A DNA stretch of 52,974 nucleotides. It comes from Ichthyosporea sp. XGB-2017a. Lineage: Eukaryota > Opisthokonta > Ichthyosporea. The position numbers were made by a program, and so were the translations under genes. The stretch lies in contig PDIM01000011.1 in assembly GCA_002811675.1 (NCBI GenBank), positions 284,822-337,795 on the forward strand, written 5' to 3'. Shown in pieces: positions 29,387 to 37,646 of this stretch; within the stretch, counting starts at the first letter, position 1, and the number at the start of each line of letters is the position of its first letter. A model generated the notes under the pieces. It was not told where the DNA came from and ran no database searches. It saw nothing but the letters and a program-made list of their open reading frames with translations.

Positions 29387-31948
29387 TTATACTTTGACAT
29401 CCTGTTCCCCCACACTTGTTTCTCCCTTCGCACCAGGCGTTTCTTCGGAAGACGAATCATCGTGCGCCGCAGAACCAGCAGCCTCCCCTTCTGTCGGTTC
29501 CGCACTTTCCGGAGCAACTGGTGCCAAAATTTGTACTCGTGAAGTTGCTTCCATTTCAATCTTAGCCACAGATGCATTGGAATCAATCTCAAAAGTTGTA
29601 TTTGTGGGCATACTTACAAGGGATGTCTCTGATAACTCTCGAAACTGGGCGTTTTCTTGCGCTTCTTTAGCCATGAGTTGTCTTAGCTCTTCCTTTTCTT
29701 TTTCCCGCTTCTTAATAATACTATTCTTTTTCTCACTCCAAGAAGGATCCTTTCGAGGGTCTTGGGGTGGTTGAGTGCCCGGTGATGGAGGGTTCCGATA
29801 GCGCTCAATGAGCTTTGTTTTATAGGCAGCAATCTCTCCTTTTTCTTCCTTTTCTATATTCATTATAATTGTGTTATATTTCATGTCTATTCTATAAAGA
29901 CGTGACTGACAACACTCTTCTTCCATGTCCATAATATCTCTTTCGATATCCGTATTATTAGATATCGCCCACTCATAGACTTTCTTTGGAACATAACTAT
30001 TATCCCTCTCTTTCTTGTCATCAGAAATTGTTCTGATCAAATCACTAATCTCATCCTGAAGTTCCTCAACTCGGTTGGCTTTCAGCTCATCATTAACTAA
30101 GCCATCCAGCGAAAACATATTAGTGACTGACATACTCGGACTCCTTTCTATTTGGTAGCCATACCCCTTTGTTTCATCCATCTGACCACTTGTTGGGCTA
30201 GTCGCATCAGAAGAGTCTCCTGAGTGTTCACCTTGCTCACAACCTTCTCCAGAAATTCTACCATCTTGTTCGGGCGACACTTCATCTTCATTGTGAAATG
30301 TTAAAAATACAATTCTTAAATGATTAGTTGCAAACCCTACAGAGCACACACTATGAAAAGAAGATTCTTTCAACTTACCAGAAAGTGACGCAACGTTTCT
30401 CGATTGAAGGCTATTCATTTCGTCTTGTAATTTTTGAATCTCTGCCACCAATTCTTTGTGAAGCTTTTTCATACCTTTGTATTTTTCTTTCATATCTTTC
30501 AACAAAGACCTGTTGGCATGGTCATTTTTCAGCTCTTCGTACTTGCTGTGCAAGAGATAAATATCAGTACTATCCATTTTTAGGCTATCGACAAATAGGT
30601 CATATTCGTCTTTGATAGCCGTTAGAAGAGGACCGTAATTCTTATGTTCCAGTACAATTGCCTGAAAACAGTCACGAAAGACCAAGAGTCGGTCCCTCTC
30701 CACCTTTCTTTGAATTGTGTCCTCATCCAGTCCATTCTTTAGCCGATCCTGATTCTCCTGCAACTGGAGTGACCTTTGATCCAATTCCAAAAGTTTAAAT
30801 TCTAAAAGCTCCGTGAGTTCTCTCACTCTCTCAAATTCAATGTCAGTCAAAGCAATAGATTCCCAAGTTTGGTTGTTTTTCCTAAACTGTAGCAATTTTG
30901 AATCAAGTTCCTTAAATCGTATCCACTTGTCATCATGCGTCACACTACAACAAAAGGCGGGAAGGAACTTATGAGTGCTTGCTGTCATTTCGTTATGGGG
31001 TCTGGGTCCGTATCCATATTTCCGTATCATCTCCATGTTTTTATCAGCCTGTGAAGCAGGTACCATCATTTCTGGAAGGCCTAAAAAGCGTTCCTGAACA
31101 GTTTGAGGTCTTAGCAAAAGTTCTTGGGTAACTTCATGCATGATTTCTTCTTTGGATTTGACGCATGGTACTACTTGCGTTTTGCTTGGCATAGGCTCTA
31201 CTGGTCCCTTGTCCTCTTGCTCTGCTAAAGTGATACCATTTGTGGGTGCATGGGCCTTTGCTCGGTATTGACCTAAAACAGGTGACTTAAATCTTTGTGT
31301 GTGTGGAAGATATTCTTTTCGCTTTCTTTCAGGTGACGACGATGACCAATTTTGATAACTTCCAGACGTTCTTTCTTTTTCCCTTGAGCCAAATGTTGAT
31401 CTTTTCTTGTCAAACGAAAGTAAATGAGAAATTTCAGTTTTATAACCCGTCAAGATATCATCGCAAAAGTCCTTCAATGTAATGGTTTTTTCTTTCACCC
31501 ACGGAGAATCTTCTCTTTCTTTCAATGCCTGGTCCCTTGTCTTTCTTGGAGGGCTAGTGCCCCAATTCTTCTCTTCCTTAATGTGAGGGAATTGATTTTG
31601 CTCCATAGAGCCCCTCCATGAGCGAAGGGTACTGTGTGAGTTGTGAAGAATATTCTCATACTTTTTCGACGAAAACACCGAGGAAGTAAAGGGTCTTGAG
31701 CACCAAGAGTTTTGAAAGGATGGTGGTGGTTTTGGTTGTCTGGGTCCAGATACAGCAGTCGTTGCTCTCATGGGGGTATGTGGAGAGCCATACTTTTCAG
31801 AACCCCATGAAATCAATTTGCCTTCTTTTTCTAGAATTTTCTGTACACTATCTTTCTCAAACTGAAAGAAAACAACTTTTGTGGTTGTATTCGGTCTAGA
31901 TGTTGCCGCCCCACTGCTTTTAAAATCTGGAGATAAGACAGAGGCCAT
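29387..31948 (-). CDS. Coiled-coil protein resembling the C6orf118/TSNAXIP1 family (probably ciliary)
   Basis: An open frame of 853 codons. Residues 1-270 are Ser/Pro/Lys-rich and probably disordered. About residues 330-520 form a long coiled coil containing VFRDCFQAIVLEHKNYGPLL then IKDEYDLFVDSL. That pattern (F..i......YGpLL..IK.EYD.y...L) is what I recall of the translin-associated factor X interacting N-terminal domain found in ciliary and testis proteins TSNAXIP1 and C6orf118. A second helical segment follows (about 640-760) and then an acidic Ser/Ala tail. A likely intron, 30378-30286 (GTAAGT donor, AAG acceptor), is 93 nt and stop-free. Removing it gives exons 31948-30379 and 30285-29387 and 822 aa. 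An acceptor 6 nt further in is also possible. The family call is tentative; that this is a real gene is not in doubt. Confidence 0.6.
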   Translation of the reverse strand: MASVLSPDFKSSGAATSRPNTTTKVVFFQFEKDSVQKILEKEGKLISWGSEKYGSPHTPMRATTAVSGPRQPKPPPSFQNSWCSRPFTSSVFSSKKYENILHNSHSTLRSWRGSMEQNQFPHIKEEKNWGTSPPRKTRDQALKEREDSPWVKEKTITLKDFCDDILTGYKTEISHLLSFDKKRSTFGSREKERTSGSYQNWSSSSPERKRKEYLPHTQRFKSPVLGQYRAKAHAPTNGITLAEQEDKGPVEPMPSKTQVVPCVKSKEEIMHEVTQELLLRPQTVQERFLGLPEMMVPASQADKNMEMIRKYGYGPRPHNEMTASTHKFLPAFCCSVTHDDKWIRFKELDSKLLQFRKNNQTWESIALTDIEFERVRELTELLEFKLLELDQRSLQLQENQDRLKNGLDEDTIQRKVERDRLLVFRDCFQAIVLEHKNYGPLLTAIKDEYDLFVDSLKMDSTDIYLLHSKYEELKNDHANRSLLKDMKEKYKGMKKLHKELVAEIQKLQDEMNSLQSRNVASLSGKLKESSFHSVCSVGFATNHLRIVFLTFHNEDEVSPEQDGRISGEGCEQGEHSGDSSDATSPTSGQMDETKGYGYQIERSPSMSVTNMFSLDGLVNDELKANRVEELQDEISDLIRTISDDKKERDNSYVPKKVYEWAISNNTDIERDIMDMEEECCQSRLYRIDMKYNTIIMNIEKEEKGEIAAYKTKLIERYRNPPSPGTQPPQDPRKDPSWSEKKNSIIKKREKEKEELRQLMAKEAQENAQFRELSETSLVSMPTNTTFEIDSNASVAKIEMEATSRVQILAPVAPESAEPTEGEAAGSAAHDDSSSEETPGAKGETSVGEQDVKV

Positions 31949-32587
31949 TCTCGAACTTATTCTATCTTGGACTTATGACGAGTGGATCTTTTACACCCAA
32001 TATTGTTTGTTATGCTAAAGAATAGTTTCTTCTGCGCAAAGTGCCGATGTTGCTTTAAGATAACCAAATTGTGGAAATTCCATTGAATCGTGCCATAGAC
32101 ATAAGTGTTTCTCGTCCTCCTGTCTCCTTCGTTTCTTAATCTTCAACTTTGTTTTCTACCTGTGTGCTTGTGTGAGTAACCACTCCTGAGAAAAACAAAT
32201 AGCTAAAAGCAAATAAATCAAACAAAAAAATAAACTAAACAGGACTTAAAAAAGCCATGCATGGCGGGGTAATATAAATAGAAGGGAATATCCATATATG
32301 GAATGATTCTTAATTATGATTCTGGCCATCATCTATCTCCCCTAACCCTCTTGCAATTATTATTATTATATGGCCGGGATCATCCAGGCCAGCTGTCGTT
32401 GTTATTTGGGCACCCTCAAATTTTATAAGTAGACTTCAGCAGTTCAGCTGCTGTAACGTGTGTGGAAGGAATCCCAGTGTGTGTGTGTGCAGTTAGTTCA
32501 AGGAGAACAAGGGGTACAGGGAGATCTGCTAGCCCAACCAGGAGTGGGTACGTTGAGGGAGCCAGAAAGAGAAAAAGAGAGGGTGGG
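31949..32587. promoter_or_regulatory. Divergent promoter coiled-coil gene/QRSL1
   Basis: 639 bp without a credible ORF. It holds a perfect palindromic CArg-type box CCATATATGG (32292-32301, the SRF/MADS consensus), the GGCC...CCCCTAACCC module, a TATA-like TTATAAG (32423-32429) and, just after it, an inverted repeat CAGCAG-TTCAG-CTGCTG (32437-32453). A GT run follows at 32479-32490. One CArG box in 53 kb is not statistically remarkable. Confidence 0.45.
32324..32350 (+). promoter_or_regulatory. Shared promoter module, QRSL1 copy
   Basis: GGCC at 32324 and CCCCTAACCCTC at 32339-32350, the identical 12-mer seen before MED12, with the same 15 bp offset from GGCC. It is 249 bp before the chosen QRSL1 ATG. 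The GTTTCACTC element of the other two copies is absent. Confidence 0.5.
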
Positions 32588-34710
32588 ATGTTGGGACGGG
32601 GAGGCCAGCTTTGCGGTGCTGGAAGAGCGCCAATGTATGCTTTGGTGAAGGCACATCAAGGTTGCCATTTGAATGGGGGTCTGGGGGGTTGTAGAATACG
32701 CGAATCAGTGGGGTGCATACGACACATAAATTCGAGTAATAATTGGTTTTACAGCGAGACTGCCAGTGAGTCAAAGAAAGAATTGGCTGCTAATAGACTT
32801 ACCTTGTTGGAGGCGAGGGAGTTGTTAGATAGTGGAAGTATAACTTCTGTGGAGCTAACAGAAATGTGCATAAAACAGATTCACGCTGTGGAGGGGGCAA
32901 TGAATGGCTACATATCTTTAAATGAAGAGCGTGCACTGGAGAAAGCACATGCTTTAGATTCGGAACGTCAAAGCAAGAGAAAAAATAAGTTGGGGATTTT
33001 GGAAGGCATTCCTCTCTCTGTTAAAGACAATTATTCTAGCAAAGGCATACAGACGACAGCAGGCTCGTTTATGCTGGGCTCAAAAGAAAATCCTTATGTA
33101 GCCCCTTTTGATTCCACGGTTTGTGATAGACTTTTTAATCAGCATGACGCTATTCTTCTTGGTAAAAACAATATGGATGAATTTGCAATGGGATCTCTCA
33201 ATATTGAAAGTGCGTTTGGTCCAGTTGTTAATCCGGTGAAACCTACCCATGCGGCTCGGAACGAAGAAGAAGCTTTTGTTGCGGGCGGGAGTAGTGGAGG
33301 CAGTGCTGCCGCTGTTGCATCATGGACATGTTTTGCTTCTATGGGGACCGATACGGGGGGATCTGTTCGCATCCCAGCGAGTTACACTGGTTGCGTGGGT
33401 TTCAAGCCATCTTACGGGAGAATATCTCGTTATGGATTAGTAATGTACGCAAGTTCTCTTGATACTCCTGGGGTGCTCGCCAGAAGCGTGAGGGATGCTG
33501 CCGCCGTTTATTGTAAGTATTGCTAGTCGAGAGTTGTTGTATAAGGATCTTTTCTTATAATTTCCCATTGCTAAATATCCAGGCCATTCACTTCTGAATT
33601 GTTTAAAAACTTTTTTTAGCAAGCATTGCTGGACAGTGTGATTTTGATTCGACTTCTTTAAGTGCTGAGGTTGAGGATTGGGACTCTTTGGATACCTTTA
33701 TCGAGGGAAGGGGCGACAAAGGAAAACGGTTAGAAGGAATCAAAGTTGGAATTCCGAAAGAGTATTTTACGAAAGAGCTTCCTAAAGACATTGTGAACAA
33801 GTGGAAGGCTGCCATTGGCATACTAGAAAACGAGTTGGGTGCTACAGTTGTGGAGGTTTCTCTACCCAATACGGATGTTGCCTTGCCGGCCTATTACGTC
33901 CTTGGGCCAGCAGAAGCCTCTTCTAATCTTGCTCGCTTTGACGGTATTGAATATGGTAATGTATTTTGGAGCTGATTCCTACTGATATGCATTTTCTTAG
34001 CATGCAAACTTCTTACAGAAAGGTGTTTTGTTTTTAAATATAGGAGCCCGTGTGGAGGAGTGTTCGTCTGTAGAAAAACTGTACTCGAAGACAAGATCGC
34101 AATATTTTGGAAAGGAAGTAGTGAATAGAATTCTCACTGGCACCTTTTGTCTTTCCAAGGGGTAAGTTTGGCGAATCCTTTTGTGGGTCTAAAAACGTTT
34201 GTTTGAAAAGTTGTGTATTAACGTTCCGTATGTTGCTACTTTTATTTTTATGGTTATGCATTGTGTAGATCATATGAAAGCTATTACGTGGCAGCGCAAA
34301 AGGCAAGAGGTCTTGTAATATCTGATTTTGAAAGCAGTTTTGGAAAGGGCACACACAAAGGGGTGTGCGACTGTATTTTATGTCCCACGTCAATGTCGAG
34401 TGCGCCGTCGTTTAAAGAATGCAAGGACTGGGACGTTTTGAACATGTATGTTAACGATGTTTTCACGGTCCCAGCAAGTTTAGCAGGTAAGAATAGCTTC
34501 TTAGAGGTTTTATTTCACAATGCATTTTATCATTAATCTGTGTGCGTTTGCTTTTGGCTGTTTTTGCTATCAGGTTTACCTGCTGTGAGCATTCCTTCAG
34601 GGGTGAGTGAATCTTCGGCCATGCCAGTTGGACTGCAGGTGCTAGGCAAGCGTTTTGATGAGAGAACCGTCTTGAAAGTCGCAAATATGCTTAGCAAACA
34701 CATTGCTTAA
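32588..34710 (+). CDS. QRSL1: Mitochondrial Glu-tRNA(Gln) amidotransferase subunit A
   Basis: Amidase subunit of GatCAB, which converts Glu-tRNA(Gln) to Gln-tRNA(Gln) in mitochondria using ammonia released from glutamine. Five exons (32588-33512, 33620-33955, 34044-34161, 34269-34486, 34574-34710; introns 107, 88, 107, 87 nt) join to 577 aa. The amidase triad is intact: K146 (PLSVKDNYSSKG), S235 in GGSSGGSAAAV and nucleophile S259 in GTDTGGSVRIPAS. The Lys-to-cis-Ser distance exceeds that of bacterial GatA because of an insert (VKPTHAARNEEEAF), a feature I also recall in animal mitochondrial QRSL1. The first 36 residues carry no acidic residue, as expected of a presequence. The ATG at 32588 is the first in frame; one at 32633 is an alternative. 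AATAAA lies at 34721-34726. Confidence 0.95.
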
Positions 34711-34745
34711 TTCTAAAGCGAATAAAACGATGTTGTATAAGAACC
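34711..34745. terminator. Convergent 3' ends of QRSL1 and SMG-like gene
   Basis: Only 35 bp separate the stops. The QRSL1 AATAAA is at 34721-34726. The nearest minus-strand AATAAA for the SMG-like gene is at 34509-34514, inside QRSL1 intron 4, so its 3' UTR probably covers the last QRSL1 exon in antisense. Confidence 0.5.
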
Positions 34746-37022
34746 TTACGTTTTTTTAAAAAAGTCTGTATTCCACTGGAATTCAGGACTTTTACCAGGC
34801 TCACTATGCTGTCTGTGACCCACAGATCCAATTAAAGGCATTTCGTGGCACTCCGCTTCAAGACGTCGCACACAATCAAAATCTATTGGTCTCATGTTCG
34901 TTTGAAAATCGCTAATTGGGGTCAGCACCGTAAAGTTTTCTGGGGCAAACAAAATTTCTTCATCAGGCAGACTGCTGGAGTGCTGGTTTACATCAGGATA
35001 CGAGCCTTCATCCATATGCACTATTACATCTTTATCGCCATCCTCTTCTACATCACTCACCCTTTGATTGTCTTCGTCTATGGGCATATCGTCATGTTCA
35101 CAGGAGGGTTCAAATGGCTTAAACGTGCAGACATTGTCTACTCGAAAGATAAAAAGAGGAGGATTTTCATAATTACAGTTAAGATATCCAGCAGAAGAAT
35201 CTAAAGCATCCATTGAAGCGCAAGCCCAATACCCAAAGCTAAGTATACAACGCGCACGGTAAATGAATGAAATCACCGTCGAGTCATTACACAAAGTGCC
35301 GCTATTTTCCTTGTTCTCTTCATTCGTAAACATGCAGCCTAACTCTCCCACGATAAGTTCGCACTCATTTTTTTCTAAAAATTCCAGTGTTTTGTGAAAT
35401 GTTGCAAGGGATGGAAGATTTCTAACTGCATCATCTTCACGCAGCGCGTATTTCTGTCTCCATTTAGATATGTCAAAATACACCGACTTTTTGTTTAGTG
35501 TCTGTACCATGTCTTGCAGGTTATTGGCCAACTGGCAAAAATCTGTCCAAAATTGCAAGGGGAGTGTTGACGATCCACCTTCTATACATAGTAATGAAAT
35601 TTCCTTCCAAGAGCCCACATTTCCTTGAATCAAATTACAAAACAATTTAATAGATGGGAGATATCGAGCAAGAGGTCCGATTCCATCTAAATCTTCTCCC
35701 CGTTTGGGAGCGCCACCTCCGCCACCGGTCAAAACTCGCAAAATATGCCTGATGTGGACATTACATTCCCTCACAACAGTTGCTGCAAAGTCCACAAAAA
35801 ACTTTGCAACAGATATTTTGACCTTTCTATCCACGTCTCTTAGTAGGATAGCAATGCAAAATTGGCCAGCAAGTCCAAGCATGCGTACAAGACTCTCCTC
35901 CGAGACAACGCTATTTTTTAACAACATTTCCAGTAGCTCGAAAGAACACTTGATATCAGATTCCGTCACAACACGCTCAGTTTCTACAGTCTTTTTCATC
36001 TCCTTCTCATTATTTTTTGCTTTCATCGCAAAATATATTAAAATACAACGAAACATGCCCTTGTAAACTTTATCATCTGTCGGCGGATCCGGTAACTTGG
36101 CTCTTCGCATTAAAAGGGAGGAAAATTTGTGAAGGGACTGGCAATTCCTTATATCATATAGTTCACTTGAAGAGGGGTTCAATGACTTTGCCAGATAGTT
36201 TCTACATCTAAAGTAGAAATGAAGAAAGTAATCCACACAATGCTGGTAGTGGGCAGCCAATCCAATAAAGTGAGCAACAGCATCAGGCATAGCTATCTTT
36301 TCAGCCGTCAGGTAGTACGAAGCTGGACTAACACACCCACTTTTATCAAACAGCATGCTATCTTTCAATTCTCTCTTTGCCAGATCAACATAGCGAGTCA
36401 AGTCTCCCAATTTAACAAACAGATTGTAGCACACATAAAGTGCTATGTCTTCTACAGTCCTGCTACCTTCTCGCCCCTCGCGAATTGAAGGTTTCTGAGG
36501 CTGTGGATTTAGATCCAGACCCATATCCGTTGAGCTTACAAAACCAGGAATATGTATTTTATATTTCGCAACAATCTTATCCACTAAACACCGAAAAAAA
36601 GATATTGAGCGGTAAAGGAATTCTTCATATCTTCCGCCAATGCCCGCAAGCTGCTCCTTCACTAACGCACGCTGCTTCTTCGTGATTGCTTTCTCATCCT
36701 TTAAAAGCGAATTAGTTTTCGAAATTTCAGCTCTAACATTTTTAACTGGTTCATAAAACCCCTTGTCCCACAAAATTTTCATAAGATTATATTTTTGGGT
36801 TAGTTGCAAGTCACCTACATACATTTGGGAGCATAAATTTAGAAACACTTGTCTTTCTGCCATAAAAGGATCATCTTCCAACAACAGAAAGTTTGATTTA
36901 AGCACTTTCTGAAGGCGCTTTATCTCCCCCATTTCTTTCTCCATAGAAGTTTCCTTTCTTCGATTAGCTCCAGGAGTAGCCGTGGAGCGTGCTGTCATAT
37001 TTGCGCCCGAGGTCGCCGCCAT
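34746..37022 (-). CDS. SMG5/6/7-EST1 family protein
   Basis: A single exon of 758 aa from the ATG at 37022. The N-terminal half fits the 14-3-3-like plus helical-hairpin fold of SMG5/SMG6/SMG7, phosphoserine-binding adaptors that recruit decay enzymes to phosphorylated UPF1 in nonsense-mediated decay; yeast Est1 shares it. Visible matches: DDPFMAERQVFLNLC and LWDKGFYEPVKNVRAEI; then LFVKLGDLTRYVDLAKRE, corresponding to the LGDLaRY signature. SPASYYLTAEKIAMPDAVAH and CVDYFLHFYFRCRNYLAKSL follow, in the position of the 'Y..A..l.P..G...nqLa' and 'Y.yfRSL' helices. Near residue 590 comes YALREDDAVRNLPSL, and later RARCILSFGYWACAS, similar to the family's C-terminal part of the fold. No PIN domain (SMG6/SMG5) is visible, so SMG7 is the closest guess. 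The frame stays open 111 codons upstream of the ATG, but that part overlaps promoter elements and reads as non-coding. Confidence 0.72.
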   Translation of the reverse strand: MAATSGANMTARSTATPGANRRKETSMEKEMGEIKRLQKVLKSNFLLLEDDPFMAERQVFLNLCSQMYVGDLQLTQKYNLMKILWDKGFYEPVKNVRAEISKTNSLLKDEKAITKKQRALVKEQLAGIGGRYEEFLYRSISFFRCLVDKIVAKYKIHIPGFVSSTDMGLDLNPQPQKPSIREGREGSRTVEDIALYVCYNLFVKLGDLTRYVDLAKRELKDSMLFDKSGCVSPASYYLTAEKIAMPDAVAHFIGLAAHYQHCVDYFLHFYFRCRNYLAKSLNPSSSELYDIRNCQSLHKFSSLLMRRAKLPDPPTDDKVYKGMFRCILIYFAMKAKNNEKEMKKTVETERVVTESDIKCSFELLEMLLKNSVVSEESLVRMLGLAGQFCIAILLRDVDRKVKISVAKFFVDFAATVVRECNVHIRHILRVLTGGGGGAPKRGEDLDGIGPLARYLPSIKLFCNLIQGNVGSWKEISLLCIEGGSSTLPLQFWTDFCQLANNLQDMVQTLNKKSVYFDISKWRQKYALREDDAVRNLPSLATFHKTLEFLEKNECELIVGELGCMFTNEENKENSGTLCNDSTVISFIYRARCILSFGYWACASMDALDSSAGYLNCNYENPPLFIFRVDNVCTFKPFEPSCEHDDMPIDEDNQRVSDVEEDGDKDVIVHMDEGSYPDVNQHSSSLPDEEILFAPENFTVLTPISDFQTNMRPIDFDCVRRLEAECHEMPLIGSVGHRQHSEPGKSPEFQWNTDFFKKT

Positions 37023-37646
37023 ATTCGATAAAGGAAACTGCTGCAAAGCAAAGTCCCAATGAATCAGGCTCAATAATGGTAGTGGCCAGGGGAAAGGGAA
37101 AAAGTTCAGACTTGGAAAGGCAAGTAAAGTCAAGAAGCAGAGGGACACAAAATCCAGAAATAAGTGGAACCAATAATGCCAACAACAGCAACACACGGGG
37201 AATTGCAGAGAGAGATGGAGATCTAGACAAAGGGCTAGCTTTCCTTTGTGTTGTGCATTATTGCCCCAGGCCCCAGCTGTAGCTTTGATGATACTGCCCT
37301 GCAGCTGATCATGCTGGGGGCCCATCTCAATGTCCCCTAACCCCACACCTATCATGTTTCACTCTGCAGAATCAGAGATCGGGTGGGTGCGGGTGTATGG
37401 TTTATGTTCTGTTGAATACTGTGGACCAGAAGCTGTGTGCAGCTAGCTAGCTATCCTGCTGGAGTCGAAGTAGTCACATCTTGATTGCAGCGTGTTCTTG
37501 TTAGCGATTCCATATACACTGCAGCGGGAGAGCAAGTACATGAAGGAGGACTGTTGTTTCTCTTGTTGATTTAGGTGCAGTTGGTGATTTAATTTTTAGA
37601 TATAGAATTCTGCGTGTGTGTGTTTGTGTGCTATCCGAGGTAAATA
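37023..37646. promoter_or_regulatory. Divergent promoter SMG-like/TM9SF
   Basis: 624 bp between starts. It holds the GGGCCC...CCCCTAACCC...GTTTCACTC module, a GCTAGCTAG block (37442-37450), GAGTCG at 37462-37467 and short GT runs near 37614. The same order of elements occurs before MED12. No TATA box stands out. Confidence 0.5.
37318..37364 (+). promoter_or_regulatory. Shared promoter module, TM9SF copy
   Basis: GGGCCC at 37318, CCCCTAACCCC at 37334, GTTTCACTC at 37356-37364, immediately followed by CTGCAG. GGCC-to-CCCC offset is 15 bp, as in the other copies. GTTTCACTC starts 291 bp before this ATG, against 293 bp for MED12. Confidence 0.5.

Noticed and set aside
32292-32301. CArG box CCATATATGG as evidence for an SRF-actin circuit with the RPEL genes
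   Set aside because: One such site is expected by chance in AT-rich sequence of this length and it is not near the PHACTR-like genes.
20989-37344. CCCCTAACCC as interstitial telomere sequence
   Set aside because: Each site has less than two telomere-type units and all lie at a fixed distance from genes, which fits a promoter element better than telomere remnants.
37023-37355. 111-codon N-terminal extension of the SMG-like ORF
   Set aside because: Its translation is Cys/Trp/Phe/Leu-rich and unlike the rest, and it overlaps the conserved promoter module; the ATG at 37022 is a better start.
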